Shown: positions 9,824 through 22,064, counted from the stretch's first letter. The stretch is DNA of 64,000 nucleotides from Setomelanomma holmii (GCA_010015745.1 ML978161.1:248001-312000), one strand, 5' to 3'. The notes: generated from the letters alone by a model not told the origin. Numbers and translations are program-made.

Positions 9824-12232
9824 ATGTGGTTTCTTGAACACGAGTCGCTTTTCGGTGGAAAGCGCGTTTGGCTGCGGCCAGGCTCCCAGCAGCTATTTGG
9901 TAGAACGAAGTCCACCGAGAAGGATGGCGCCGAGGGCAAGCAATGGAAGATTGACAACAAGGCCGTTTCAAGAAAGCATGTAATGCTCAAGGTCTATGAT
10001 GCACAGCCTGCGGATGGCACGAAGCTGCACGCACGATCGAAGATTGAGGTCATTGACCTCAGCTGCCGGCAGGGAACCACCATCGACGAGAAGACAATGC
10101 TAAAGAGCAAGAAGTTGGACGATGGCACGCTGGAATACGAAAAGGCCTTCTTGACAGGCACCGAGCATACGATCCGCCTGGCACAGGGCTATGCGCCGTT
10201 CAAGATTGTATGGCGGCCAATGGTCTTCACATACGCAACTCGAGAGTCGAAAGAGTCGAAGGCTCGTAGCGCTCAGTTACACGCTTTGGATATGAAGACG
10301 ACGACCGACTTCCTATTCGATAAGACCACCCACGTTGTCACCCAGAAACGGAACCTTCCAAAAGTGCTGTCTGGACTCGTGGCTAGTAAGCACATTGTCA
10401 CGGGCGATTTCCTTGACGATGTCCTCAGAGTGGCCACTAGAGCTCTGGATGCTGATCAGAATTATGAGCCTTCGAAGCTTGAGGAGGACTTCGACGAGTG
10501 GTGGCCAAAAGAGAAAGAGTGCATACCACCCGCAGGGTCGGAACCAGTTGCGCGCCCACCAGAGCTACTGGCGCCGGACACCTCGCGCATAGAAGTGTTC
10601 TCGGGTTTGACCTTTGTATTCTTACAAGAGAACCAATACAACAATCTCCTTGATCCTATCGGTGGCGGAGGCGGCAAGGGTCTGCTCTACAATATCGAGC
10701 CGGGTAAGACGACAGTTCAAGAGTATGTGGACTACGTCCATAGCGTGGCGGGCAAGAAGAAGCGCAATGGCACAAGTGGGGACAAACTACCCATAGTCAC
10801 TGTGCGTCTAGCCGACTACCCAAATGGCATGGAGGAATGGGCAGCAAACTTCGTCATAGGCACGGATCAATCACTGAATCAGCGCTCGATTCTACAAAAC
10901 GAGTTCCTCGACGTGATACTCACCAAGGACTGCGCTTCACTGCAACGACCACCTTTGGAGATCGTAAAACTTGCCTCCAACGCCCCAGATCCAGCACTTA
11001 CTCGACGTTCAGCACGCGAATCAACTCCGTTGTCTCAACCTAGGGATGCTTCGCCAGCTAAAAGCGCGTCTCCCGAGAAGACGCAACCTGTCAGAACCAT
11101 CCCGCGCAAGCGACCAGTACGACCCAGGACGGGCGGGCGCTTCACGGGTTTTGACGACTACGAGCCACCTCGTAAACGGCCCAAGGTCGAAGATGTACCC
11201 ATGGAAAATGTGCAGGAGTCTGCTCAGCCATCTATCTCAACCACTGCTACGTCAAGGAGCCGCCATGCACCAGCCACACAATCGCAACCCTCACAGCGTT
11301 CACCAGTCAACAACACAATCGAGAAAGAGGAGCAGATGGACTCTCTCTTCCCTGCTGCCGCGGCGATCAAAAGACAGCGAGCGGCAACACGAGCGCCTTC
11401 TGCATCAGTTGAGCCCGAATCATCTGGTCCTGCACCGCAGACGATCGGCAAGGGCAAGGCAGCCCTACAAAAGTTGCAACGCGCACAAGCAAAAGCTGAT
11501 AGCAAAGAGTTCAACGTCGTGGAGCATACCCGTCAGCGCGTCAAAGAGGAGGAGGAACGCCGAAAGGCAGATGAAGAGAGCCTCCGAGAGGCGCTAGAGG
11601 GCATCGATATCGCTGAGATGCGCAATCTTGCACCAGTAGAAGAGATGGAGCTCAGGCCACGGGCGAGTAGAGTCACCGCACGACAATCACAAGTCGATAG
11701 TGACCGCTGGGATCCTGGATGGAACGGCCGAAAGAACTTCAAAAAGTTTCGTCGACGCGGTGCGGAGCGCGGTGTCCAGCCACACAAGGTTCTCGTCACG
11801 CTCGAAGAAGCACCGCAGAAAAAGGGTTTCGGTGTTGGCGATACGTTCTTCCTTGAGGATGTCGAGCCATCGGCGACGTTCAGGTCACGTCACAGTGGTC
11901 GCAAGCAGCAAGTGGAAGATTCTTCAGAACCAGAACCGGGCTTCACGAGACGCAAGCGCACGAGCAATACTGAAGTCATCAATGTGGAGGACAGTGGCCT
12001 TGAGTCTGAGGAGGAGGGCCCGGTGGCAAGGACCCAGAAGAGCAGTGGCAGGACTCAGCGAGTTGCGGAGACACAGGTGGATGAAACGGAGACGCAGACA
12101 CAAGGGCGAGGCAAGAAAAGAGGGGCGGTTGCTGCGTCTGGTCAGCCTGCGAGTAAGAGGGGCAGGGTTCGTCGGAGGGACGATGACAGTGATGAAGAGG
12201 AGACTGGATTTAGATTCAAGAGGAGGGGATAA
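9824..12232 (+). CDS. NBS1: Nbs1/nibrin homologue of the MRN DNA-repair complex
   Basis: Single exon, 802 aa from the ATG at 9824 (MWFLEHESLFGGKRVW). The open frame extends 14 codons upstream but only from a GTG, and nibrins start with MW, which decides the start. Residues 1-110 are an FHA domain (FGR.., NKAVSRKHVML). A tandem BRCT-like region follows (about 115-330). The middle is disordered and charged. At about residue 636 the motif KNFKKFRRRG matches the Mre11-binding motif of Nbs1 (KNFKKF). The C-terminus is an acidic stretch followed by FRFKRRG. With Mre11 and Rad50 it senses double-strand breaks and activates the Tel1/ATM kinase in the nucleus. Aspergillus homologues are known as ScaA. 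Confidence 0.9.
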   Translation: MWFLEHESLFGGKRVWLRPGSQQLFGRTKSTEKDGAEGKQWKIDNKAVSRKHVMLKVYDAQPADGTKLHARSKIEVIDLSCRQGTTIDEKTMLKSKKLDDGTLEYEKAFLTGTEHTIRLAQGYAPFKIVWRPMVFTYATRESKESKARSAQLHALDMKTTTDFLFDKTTHVVTQKRNLPKVLSGLVASKHIVTGDFLDDVLRVATRALDADQNYEPSKLEEDFDEWWPKEKECIPPAGSEPVARPPELLAPDTSRIEVFSGLTFVFLQENQYNNLLDPIGGGGGKGLLYNIEPGKTTVQEYVDYVHSVAGKKKRNGTSGDKLPIVTVRLADYPNGMEEWAANFVIGTDQSLNQRSILQNEFLDVILTKDCASLQRPPLEIVKLASNAPDPALTRRSARESTPLSQPRDASPAKSASPEKTQPVRTIPRKRPVRPRTGGRFTGFDDYEPPRKRPKVEDVPMENVQESAQPSISTTATSRSRHAPATQSQPSQRSPVNNTIEKEEQMDSLFPAAAAIKRQRAATRAPSASVEPESSGPAPQTIGKGKAALQKLQRAQAKADSKEFNVVEHTRQRVKEEEERRKADEESLREALEGIDIAEMRNLAPVEEMELRPRASRVTARQSQVDSDRWDPGWNGRKNFKKFRRRGAERGVQPHKVLVTLEEAPQKKGFGVGDTFFLEDVEPSATFRSRHSGRKQQVEDSSEPEPGFTRRKRTSNTEVINVEDSGLESEEEGPVARTQKSSGRTQRVAETQVDETETQTQGRGKKRGAVAASGQPASKRGRVRRRDDDSDEEETGFRFKRRG

Positions 12233-12600
12233 AGAAGCATCTTTCGCATTAGCATTGCCATGTGTTCTATTTCGAGTCGGCATACTAGCATTTCATAGCG
12301 GATACCCAAGATTGATGTAGTTCAAATCAGACATTGCGAAGAAGAATCCCAGATTGGTCGTTGAACGTGACGCAATTGATTTTCCGCAGATATACACAAC
12401 AAGCACGCCAAAACGCCATCATGCTTGCTTCCAATCGACCTCGTAACATAGCCCTGGTTCTTCATAATCCATATCCATGACCACATCCATCATACCGCAG
12501 CATGACAACCTGATCATCCCGTCCTTCTCAACCGTGTACAATTCTACACACGATGCCGCCTCCCACCCCTCCCCGTCCGCCGTCTGATGCGCTTCGCCTT
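12233..12600. other. Convergent intergenic region, NBS1 and DUF1748 gene
   Basis: 368 bp between the ends of two convergent genes. It should hold both 3' UTRs. No other feature seen. Confidence 0.5.
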
Positions 12601-13162
12601 CTACCGCTTACGCTCAAAGTACGAACTGCTCGCAAAGAAGGCGACACTCTGGTCCATGACCGTCTCGCCGACCCAGAGGTAGTTGTCAATCCACTTGCGG
12701 ACGCCGGGCGTTTCGCTGAATTGGTCGGGCTTGATACTGGGACTGTCAGCCGTGTGTTAGCGCAGATTTTTGGTATGGGGGATACGGTGTTTGGGAAGAG
12801 AGGGGTTGAAGATGGGCTGGAGGAATGGAGAGGGCTTGTGTTGTGGACGAGCGGAAGGCTATGGGACAGGGTTGAAGAGGGCAACGGCGTGTGTAGAGAA
12901 TTATATGGTATCGGGTGAGCCGGGGTCGGGGACGTACGTGAGGCCGGTGGAGCGGCGAACGCCAGCGAGGAAGGCGGATACTATGTGGTGATCAGGATGG
13001 GAGTCCCATAGAGAGCGGTGTGGTTTTAGGCGTACATAGGACCGCATCAAAGGCGTAGTGTGCGACTTTTCCGAGCTAGAGGCGTGTGAGTTGTTGTACA
13101 TGCGACTGCGGAGGCGATCACGCATGCCCGCGGCGAAAGCGTTGGAGGCTACGTACAACCAT
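12601..13162 (-). CDS. DUF1748 family miniprotein, 76 aa, four exons
   Basis: Exons on the minus strand: 13162-13157 (only ATG GTT), 13075-13036, 12980-12938 and 12742-12601. Introns are 81, 55 and 195 nt with gtacgt/gtacgc donors and ctag, atag or ctgacag acceptors. The product begins MVLGKVAHYAFDAVL, continues SAFLAGVRRSTGLTP, and ends VMDQSVAFFASSSYFERKR. This is the characteristic layout of the small fungal DUF1748 proteins, which are usually 70-80 aa, so the length agrees. An N-terminal hydrophobic helix (about residues 6-24) suggests membrane association. Function is unknown to me. The first coding exon of six bases makes the gene invisible to ORF scanning. Confidence 0.8.
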
Positions 13163-14324
13163 ATTGGGCGATCTGGATATTGTGTGTGCAACGCGCAGGT
13201 AGACTTGTTCCCAAAGACTGGTATTGGCGCAGCGATATGAGTGGCTCTGCAGGTATAAGCTGTTGTTGTTGGTTGAAAGCTGCGGTGTAGAACTGTTGTT
13301 AGATGTGGAGTAGGTGTGGCTGGTGCCTTCCTTCCTCAACTTAGTCAGTCTTCATGCATGTGATTGCGGCAGTGGCATCAGGGTCCAGGAAGCTTCATAT
13401 ATGCATCTGGACTTCGTACATCTCCTCTATTGGGTCAACTGTCATGTCTACTCTGGGACGGCGGTCGGAATTGGCATCGACTTTTGTTGAGGCTTCTGGA
13501 CAGACTCGCTCGCATCGAAGCGGTTCTCGAGAACATTGGGTGCTTCATCCTCGGGCCAAAGACTTGCGAACGGCCATGCGGAACCAATTGCGGGTCATAT
13601 AGGAACCTGCTCCCCATAGTTATGGTGCATATAAAGCGGCTCTGCCTCGCCGCTATGGATTGCACATTCGAATGACCTGCCCTCGTGCATCCGCCGTTCG
13701 AGACACCACACCTCCGCGCGGGATTAGAGACGACTGACCCACTCGAGCCATGACACGCCAGTACAACCGGCCGCGGTGCAGAAAGGCGAGGCCGTAGCCG
13801 GAGACGCCAACCAAAAGGTTGAGATTTTCAATGCTTTGGAAAAACAGCTTGCGTCTGGGAGCTTATCTGGGCGGGATATGGACGCAAATGATGCAACAAC
13901 GTGGGTGGACAGCAGAAGGAACGAGCGGAGTGCCATGGCCGTCATAGGCGCTGCCTCAATGTTCGGTCAGCTGCGTTATGAGCGGTCCATTCGGCGCATG
14001 ACAAAAGACTTTCATCATTGACTTTCCCAATTGTCGCAATTCTATTTCCTCGTGGTTTTACAAACGTTCCAGCTGCAGGAAGCCCCACGCATCACTAGCG
14101 CGGCGCTGCCCCTCCAAGACCAAAGGAGCTCAACAACAAATCTGTAGGCCGCTCTTGAAAGCTCAAAACCAGGCGCTTTTCCTGGACTCCAGCCTGATAG
14201 ACTCCAACTTCTTGCTCAACCTTTCTCCAAGCAATTGGATCCTTTCTGCGGCAGCACCACCGGCCCCGCACTCCGCTGTCATCCTCTTCCACATCTCCCC
14301 CAACACAACCAGCTAATCGCAAAG
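13163..14324. other. Intergenic stretch upstream of pyruvate kinase
   Basis: About 1.16 kb. Two overlapping short ORFs deserve mention: 13776-14021 (plus, 81 aa, charged) and 13724-13945 (minus, 73 aa, with a hydrophobic start). They overlap on opposite strands, so at most one could be real, and neither has a recognisable family. The last 150 bp are CT-rich and fit the leader of the highly expressed pyruvate kinase gene. Confidence 0.4.
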
Positions 14325-16197
14325 ATGGCGAACGCGTACGTATTGACAGTTTCCAGAATTCCCATTAGCACTGCTTCACTCTTGCAGTCGACGATGCCAT
14401 GTAGCAATTTCGCAGTCGCAGAGTAACACTCATGCGTAGCAATGTACTGCTTCAAATTGTCAAACGCGCTCGCAACGAAATCAGCCCAGTACATTGACCT
14501 TCACTGACACCTCTGCTACAGTCTCGACCACCTCAATGCCGGCAGGACCAGGATCGAATGGCTCAGCCAGCTCAACACCGAGTACCACCCCGCGAAGGAG
14601 TACCGCCGCACCTCCATCATTGGCACTATCGGCCCCAAGACCAACTCCGCCGAGAAGATGAACGCCCTCCGAAAGGCTGGTCTCAACGTTGTCCGCATGA
14701 ACTTCTCCCACGGCTCGTACGAGTACCATCAGTCCGTCATTGACAATGCGCGCGAAGCCGAACGTGCGATGCCCGGCAGGCCGCTTGCTATTGCCCTCGA
14801 CACCAAGGGCCCTGAGATCCGAACGGGCAACACTGTTGGGGACGCGGACATTCCTATCAAGGCTGGCACCGAGTTGAACATCACCACCGACGAGGCATAT
14901 GCCACCAAGAGCGACGACAAGAACATGTATGTGGACTACAAGAATATCACCAAAGTGATTGAGGTCGGCCGCACCATCTACGTCGACGATGGTGTTCTCT
15001 CATTTGAGGTCCTCGAGATCACAGACGAGAAGACACTAAAGGTCAAGTGCGTTAACAACGGCAAGATCTCGTCCAAGAAGGGCGTCAACCTTCCCAAGAC
15101 AGACATCGACCTGCCCCCACTATCCGAGAAGGATAAGGCCGATTTGAAGTTTGGTGTGAAGAATAAGGTCGACATGGTCTTCGCTTCATTCATCCGCCGT
15201 GGTAGCGACATCACTGCGATTCGTGAGGTCCTAGGCGAGGAGGGCAAGGACATCCAGATCATTGCCAAAGTTGAGAACCAGCAAGGTGTGAACAACTTCG
15301 ATGATATTCTGAAGGAGACGGACGGTGTCATGGTTGCTCGTGGTGACCTTGGTATCGAGATTCCGCCCAGCCAGGTCTTCATCGCCCAAAAGATGATGAT
15401 AACCAAGTGCAACATCGCCGGCAAGCCAGTCATTTGCGCCACCCAGATGCTTGAGTCAATGACTTACAACCCCCGTCCGACCCGTGCCGAAGTCAGCGAC
15501 GTCGGTAACGCTGTCCTCGACGGTGCCGACTGCGTCATGTTGTCCGGCGAGACTGCGAAGGGTGACTACCCTACTGAGGCTGTCACCATGATGCACGAGA
15601 CCTGCTTGCTTGCTGAGGTCGCCATTCCATACGTCAGCGCGTTCGATGAGCTGAGGAGATTGGCGCCATTCCCATGCCCCACCTCCGAGACTTGCGCCAT
15701 GGCTGCTGTCAGTGCCAGTCTGGAGCAGAACGCTGGCGCCATCTTGGTTTTGACCACCAGGTAAGTCTTGTACTTCCTCATCCTGTACTCCGTGGATGTG
15801 ATATTAACATGCCTTAGTGGTACCACCGCACGCCTCGTCTCCAAGTACCGTCCCGTCTGTCCAATCATCATGGTTACTCGTAACGCGACCGCTTCCAGGG
15901 TAAGAGCACCAGCGCGTCCCTGAAAATCTAGACTGACAAATGTAGTACTCTCATTTGTACCGCGGCGTCTACCCCTTCTACTTCCCGGAGAAGAAGCCCG
16001 ACTTCAACCAGGCGCCATGGCAGGAGGATGTTGACCGCCGCTTGAAGTGGGGCATCATGAATGCCATCAAGCTCGGTGTCCTCGAGAAGGGTGCCCCAGT
16101 TATTTGCGTGCAGGGTTGGAGGGGAGGAATGGGCCACACCAATACTCTACGCATTGTTCCCGCGCAGGAAGACCTTGGTCTAGATACAGAAGCTTGA
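14325..16197 (+). CDS. pkiA: Pyruvate kinase
   Basis: Four exons: 14325-14335, 14522-15760, 15818-15899 and 15946-16197; introns are 186, 57 and 46 nt. The start MANA is split by the first intron, then LDHLNAGRTRIEWLSQ follows. The joined product is 527 aa, the usual fungal length. Family signatures are present: IIGTIGPKT near the N-terminus, VRMNFSHGS with the catalytic-site Arg and Asn, DTKGPEIRTG, the MVARGDLG active-site loop with the preceding lysine region (IIAKVENQQG), and CATQMLESM. It catalyses phosphoenolpyruvate + ADP to pyruvate + ATP, the last step of glycolysis, in the cytosol. The CT-rich leader and the long first intron close to the ATG are typical of strongly expressed fungal glycolytic genes. 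The symbol pkiA follows Aspergillus usage. Confidence 0.97.
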
Positions 16198-16515
16198 GTT
16201 TTGTGAGGAGGCATGAAAGAACAAGGTGCATAGACGCCGGGTCTTCGCTCATTGCGCGGAGATGACATGTGCAAAGCATACATGACTCGCGCGAGCAATA
16301 ATGGCCCAGGCAGTCTTGATGTAGCACTAGTTAAACGGAGTAACTGCAACGACAACATCGAACAAACATTCACCGTCCCTTCTGCTCTGCTTCTTGTTGC
16401 TCTAAGTGATCCTGACTGGACTCGCGCGAGTGACAAAGAAACAGAGACAGTGGTAGCAACAGCCCAGGGTTAGCGGCCTTGGCGTCACCTCGCAGTGTTG
16501 GATGCAACGATCAGA
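16198..16515. other. Intergenic region between pyruvate kinase and the RNA triphosphatase gene
   Basis: 318 bp; it should contain the pyruvate kinase 3' UTR and the promoter of the next gene. No distinct signal seen. Confidence 0.5.
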
Positions 16516-17844
16516 ATGAACACAACCCAACAACCGCCCACCATGGATATATCGGCGCTAGTGAATCACGATGATGGCGCGACGGTGCTACCACGCCGTT
16601 CCCTCTCAAATTCGCACTCCATATCTGCGCCCAGCCCCGTCACAGCCTCCGCGAATCTCCCGACTCCCTCAAAGCCGACCCGAAGACAGATGCCCCTCAA
16701 GCGCAAGCGTCACGATCCAAAACCGATATGGGCATACCTTGAAGGCGAAGAACTCTCGCCGGAGCTCCACAGACAGCAAGAGCAACGCCAACAGTCACGT
16801 CCGCCGCCGCCCGCTATCCAACCGCAGCCTACACCTCAAGCTCACGCGCAACCACCACCGCCGCCGATGGCTCATCGAAACGGACTTCCCGTGAACGGAC
16901 ATGGCGTGCCTTCCAAGCCTGGTGCCGCTAGCGAGCTCAGCGGGTATGAGCGTCCCGTTTCCAACGATGCGCACGTGTACGACGAGGTGTCGCGCAAAGT
17001 TTGCGACTTCATCTGGAAGATGGCGGTGACCAACGATGCCGTACGGAACGCGATTAATGAGTCGCAACATACACAGCTGGAGATAGAGGCGCGCTGGGGG
17101 CACGTAATCGAGCGACAAAGCAACGGGCGACTGCGCGGCTACCATGACACCGAGACTGCCATCAAGTCTGAGAACATGGATATCAAATTTGAGAGCACCA
17201 TGACAATGGAACAGCACAAGCGCATGAACATATATCTGAACGCCCAGGTTCAGCAATCTATGGCGCCTGGCGCGTCACGTCCGCCCGTCAAGTACCAGCA
17301 CACCAGGGAAGTGGACATACTCTATGAGCTCGGCCAGGCACAATTTGCAAGCCTGCCAAGGATGGTCCAGGTCTTGATTAGCGCTCAGGGTGGCAGGCAG
17401 CGCATACGGGTCACGCGCGACCAGAAGACGAACGAGGTCATCCGAAGCATGATCAAGGTGCGCTTGGGCAATCTCGAGATCAGCTCTCCCCAAACGGAAT
17501 GGGACTATCGCATCGGCATCAATCTCGAGATCAACTATCCTGGTCCTCTGGAAGGCCTCACGCTGGCAGTGGAGCATGGCAGGACGCCAGACAGCATGAA
17601 ACGCTTGAAGGATCGCATGTCGTACTCCTGGCTCGGCGCATATCAGGTCGACTTGACCCAAGTACAACAAGGACCCACAAAGAACCACGAGCTTGAACTA
17701 GAGCTGGATTCCGACGTTCTTCTTCAAAACGCGGACAAGGTGACGCGAAAAGAGCCCAACAGCTTCGAGAGCCTCATCACTGGATTGATGAACAACTTGC
17801 GCGTGCTTTCTCGTGAGATTACGCCTCCAGCACCTGGCGCATAG
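16516..17844 (+). CDS. CET1: mRNA-capping enzyme subunit beta (polynucleotide 5'-triphosphatase)
   Basis: Single exon, 442 aa from the first ATG (16516). A second in-frame ATG at 16543 has a better context (caccATGG) and starts MDISALVNHDDG, so it may be the true start (433 aa). The first 150 residues are Pro/Gln-rich and disordered. The catalytic region shows the tunnel-fold metal-binding strands of the Cet1 family: LEIEARWG at about residue 188, RIGINLEI at about 331, and HELELELDSD at about 391. The enzyme removes the gamma phosphate from nascent pre-mRNA, the first capping step, in the nucleus, in complex with the guanylyltransferase Ceg1. The C-terminus (SLITGLMNNLRVLSREI) is the usual end of the family. 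Confidence 0.93.
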   Translation: MNTTQQPPTMDISALVNHDDGATVLPRRSLSNSHSISAPSPVTASANLPTPSKPTRRQMPLKRKRHDPKPIWAYLEGEELSPELHRQQEQRQQSRPPPPAIQPQPTPQAHAQPPPPPMAHRNGLPVNGHGVPSKPGAASELSGYERPVSNDAHVYDEVSRKVCDFIWKMAVTNDAVRNAINESQHTQLEIEARWGHVIERQSNGRLRGYHDTETAIKSENMDIKFESTMTMEQHKRMNIYLNAQVQQSMAPGASRPPVKYQHTREVDILYELGQAQFASLPRMVQVLISAQGGRQRIRVTRDQKTNEVIRSMIKVRLGNLEISSPQTEWDYRIGINLEINYPGPLEGLTLAVEHGRTPDSMKRLKDRMSYSWLGAYQVDLTQVQQGPTKNHELELELDSDVLLQNADKVTRKEPNSFESLITGLMNNLRVLSREITPPAPGA

Positions 17845-18426
17845 GAGTTGTAAAGGGAGAAAGCTTCACTACCTGTATTACTACGTTTTGCTATTTGTTT
17901 TGGCGTACAAAGGGGGTCAAGACTGCCAGTACTTGGTCAATAGCATACGGCGGAGTTCGTCTTTTACAATGAGATACCCCTTCTATCTGCGCAATACGTT
18001 GTCCTAAAATTTGCACGTGCATGGTCTGAACCTTAGGCAGATGACAGACATTGACGCTGGTGAGGGGCCGATGCTGGGCTTATCGCGTGCGGCATGCCTG
18101 TCAATGCTTAGTCACAGGCTTCGTTGATCTCAGAGCTAGCTTGTGTTTCGTCACGTACCTATTCCCCGAACACAGCAACACTGGCATCGCGCCTGCCTCC
18201 ACTACCCACGCCACTTCCCCTTCTCGTCCTTCCTTCACTGCGGCGGTCTCACTACAACGACGCACTGCACAACCGTGGACCCAACCTTTAATCGTCTGTA
18301 GCCCGCCGGCGCCACTGCACAGCTCCATCTCCTTCCACAAGCTTCCGCAACAGCTCTCCCTCGCTGCAACATCGTGCACTCTTCATCAACCACGACAGCC
18401 GACTATCATCATCGCTGACACTTACC
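17845..18426. other. Intergenic region upstream of RPN2
   Basis: 582 bp. The last 250 bp are rich in C and T (18200-18420), typical of a fungal promoter and leader. No gene seen. Confidence 0.5.
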
Positions 18427-21400
18427 ATGGTCGGCCTCACCTCCGCTGCTGGCGTGGTAGGCTTTCTCGCCGAGCCTGACCCAGCTCTGCGCTCGTTCGC
18501 CCTGAGGCGGTTAAACGAAGAGATCGACCTACTGTGGCCAGAGGTTGCAGGATCCGTCAGTCAAATGTAAGAGATGCGCATGAGCTGCTTAATGGCGCTG
18601 CCGAAACAAAACAGTATCAGGGTGGCTGCTAACAGATCGCGTCATAGTGAGGCTCTTTATGAAGATGACTCGTTTCCGGAGCGAGAGCTGGCAGCGCTCG
18701 TAGCAGCCAAGGTATATTATCAGCTGCAAGAGTACAACGAGAGTATGGTGTTTGCGCTGGGTGCGGGCAAGCTCTTCGACATTCACAAGGCCGCTGAGTT
18801 CGAGGAGACGATAATGGGTAAGACATGCACAAACACTCGGGAGCGCGACTCCTGCACGATGTCACGTCGTGTCTTGGATCGCCTCCTCGACACATCTTTC
18901 CTTTGAGAGGTTTGCAGCTAACGTGCGTGTCACAGCGAAATGTCTCGACACATACATTGCCCTATCCGCCATGCACAACCCCCCTACACCGGTCAGCAAA
19001 GCGAATCAGGCACCTCCGCAGCTGAGCACATCCTTCCCTGTAAACTCAGCAGGAGCCACGAGCACGTCCGCCGGTCTTACTTCCCCCATCACGCCGTTCT
19101 CACAGTCCGCTTTGCCATCAAAATCGCTCCTCTCGCGCGAAGACTCATCGACATTTGATCCCACTGTACCTGGAGGTGGCAACGCTGGCGTACCTGGGGC
19201 GCACCCTACTCCAATGGTGTTGCAGCGAAACGTTCAGAAGAATCTCCAGAGCACAATACGGAGGATATTCGAGAGCTGTTACGAGAGCGGAAACTACAAG
19301 CAGGTTGTGGGCATTGCGATCGAGGCAAGGAATCTGGACGTTCTGCGAGACTCCATCATCCGAGCGAGCCAGGACGAGAAGAAGCAGGGCAAGAAGCCCG
19401 TACAACAGGCCAGCACCAAGAGCGAGGAACTCATGGACTACGTTCTCGACATCTGCATGAATGTTGTGCAGGAGCGTGGCCTCCGAAACGAGATCCTACG
19501 CCTCATCCTTGACCTTCTCAACGACAACGAAATCCCGAACCCCGACTACTTCTCCATTGCCAAGTGTGTCGTTTATCTGAACCAGCACTCCCTAGCATCG
19601 AAGCTTGTGCGCCAGCTGATACAACGAGGGGACGACAAGTCACGCGCGATCGCATACCAGATCTCTTTTGATTTGTACGAGAACGGCACACAGGAGTTCC
19701 TGACCAAAGTCATGGAGGAGCTGCCAGAGACGGAGGATGAAGAGTCGAAGCCCACAGCGAATGGTGATGCATCGCAGAAGCCGTCGGCGGATGATGCGGG
19801 CGAGTCAGATTCTCTCTTGGCCAATGTGGACACAAGTAATGTGTCGACCGTGGTCTCGCGCACCAAGGATAAGCCATTCACCGACGAGCAGCTCAAGGCC
19901 TTCAGCTCAGTTCGCCACATCCTCCGAGGAACGAAGAGCATCGAACTCAATCTCGAGTTTCTGTACAGAAACAACCATACCGACAAGGCAGTACTGAACA
20001 AGATCCGCGACAGTCTGGAGTCTAGAAACTCCATCTTCCACACCGGTGTAACGTTCGCAAATGCGTTCATGAATGCAGGAACCACAAACGACACTTTCTT
20101 CCGGGAGAACCTGGATTGGTTAGGCAAGGCTGTCAATTGGTCAAAATTCACTGCGACTGCTGCATTGGGCGTCATTCACCGAGGCAACATCACCCAGGGT
20201 CAGAAGCTACTCGACCCATATCTGCCAAAAGACAGCGTTTCGTCAGGCTCGCATTACGAGCAAGGCGGTTCTCTGTACGCCCTCGGCTTGATCTACGCAA
20301 ACCACGGCAGCAATGTCCTCGATTATCTTCTCAAGCAATTCCAGAATGCATCTGAGGAGGTCATTCAGCACGGAGGTGCACTTGGTGTTGGTGTCGCTGG
20401 TATGGCTACTGGCTCCGAAGAGATCTTTGATGCTTTCAAGAGCGTATTGTACACTGACTCGGCTATCAATGGCGAGGCTGTCGGTCTATCAATGGGTCTT
20501 GTTATGCTGGGCACAGGCAACATCAAGGCCCTTGAGGACATGATCCAATACGCACACGACACTCAGCACGAGAAAATCGTGCGTGGCTTGGCCATGGGCA
20601 TGGCTCTGATCATGTACGCCCGACAAGAAGCTGCTGACGAGCTTATCAATGGTCTACTTGATGACCCTGATCCGACTCTACGTTATGGAGGCATCATGAC
20701 TATTGCTTTGGCATATTGCGGTACTGGCAGCAATAAGGCAGTGCGTAGACTGCTTCACGTCGCCGTCAGCGATGTCAGCGACGATGTTCGACGCGTTGCT
20801 GTCATGAGCTTGGGCTTCGTCCTCTTCAGGAAGCCTGGCAGCGTGCCGCGCATGGTAGAGCTCCTTGCTGAGTCTTACAACCCCCACGTACGATATGGTG
20901 CGACGATGGCCTTGGGTATTGCCTGTGCTGGTACCGGATTGCCCGAAGCTGTCGACCTCCTGGAGCCGATGATGAAGGACTCAACTGACTTCGTCCGACA
21001 AGGCGCTCTCATCGCTCTCGCAATGATCATGGTGCAGCAGAACGAGGCCATGAATCCCAAGGTTGGCGCCATCCGGAAACAGCTTGCCAAGGTCATTGGT
21101 GATCGTCATGAAGATGCGATGGCTAAGTTTGGTTGCGCCCTTGCACTCGGCATCATTGATGCAGGTGGGCGAAACTGCACAATTGGTCTGCAGACACCGA
21201 CCGGAACGCTCAACATGGCTGCCATTGTCGGCATGGCAGTCTTCACACAGTACTGGTACTGGTTCCCATTGACGCACTTCCTGTCGTTGAGCTTCACGCC
21301 TACCGCAGTCATTGGTCTCGACCAGGAGCTCGACATTCCTTCCTTCCAATTCCACAGCAACACTCGACCAAGCATGTTCGACTACCCACCAGAGGCTGAA

Positions 21401-22064
21401 GTCAAGACGGAGGAAGCACCGGAGAAGATCAAGACTGCTGTTCTATCTACCACAGCGCAAGACAAGCGCCGAAGAGCGGTAAAGGAGCGACAGCGCCGGC
21501 GCGAGAGCATGGATGTGGATCAAGCACCATCCACACCCAAGCCAACCGCTGACGATGATGACAAGATGGACCTCGATGAAGAGACAAAGAAGGACGATAA
21601 GGAGAAGGCAGACGGTGCGGCAGTAGAAACCTCGAAGAAGAAGGTCGAGAAGGAGAAGGTTGGCTACAGTCTTGAGAACATGTCGCGTGTACTCCCACCG
21701 CAGGTGAAGTACATTAGCTTCCCCGAAGAGCGATATGTTCCTGTCAAGAAGGTTCGTCTTACCCTACATGCTCTTTGATCGCGCTTTACTAACCAATCGC
21801 CAGCCAACTCTTGGTGTTATCCTTCTCACAGACACCCGACCTTCGGAGCCAAAGTCTCTGCTAGAACTCAAGGTCAAGAAGGCGGCACCTGCACCAGCTC
21901 CTGGAGCGGCAGGGTCTTCAGGCGACCAAGCACCAGAAGGGGTGTCTGTGACCACAGCATCAGGACAAGTCAACGACAACCTTGTGGATGAGGGTGAGGA
22001 TGGGGCTTCAGTGCCGCGCGACTTCGATTACGAGTCAGATACCAATCCGAATGACGACGATTAG
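18427..22064 (+). CDS. RPN2: 26S proteasome regulatory subunit Rpn2
   Basis: Four exons: 18427-18566, 18648-18817, 18936-21751 and 21804-22064; introns are 81, 118 and 52 nt. Joined product 1128 aa, near the usual Rpn2 size. It begins MVGLTSAAGVVGFLAEPDPA, the typical Rpn2 start. Residues about 400-800 carry the tandem PC (proteasome/cyclosome) repeats with the alternating Gly/Ala-rich pattern (for example GGALGVGVAGMATG, AVGLSMGLVMLGTGN, RYGATMALGIACAGTG). A Lys/Glu-rich insertion follows near 880-940. The C-terminus (SFPEERYVPVKK, then PTLGVILLTDTRP) is conserved. Rpn2 is the large scaffold of the 19S base, next to the ubiquitin receptor Rpn13 and the deubiquitinase Rpn11. Confidence 0.96.

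Noticed and set aside
12553..12918. 121-codon plus-strand open frame
   Set aside because: Shadow of the minus-strand DUF1748 gene and its long third intron.
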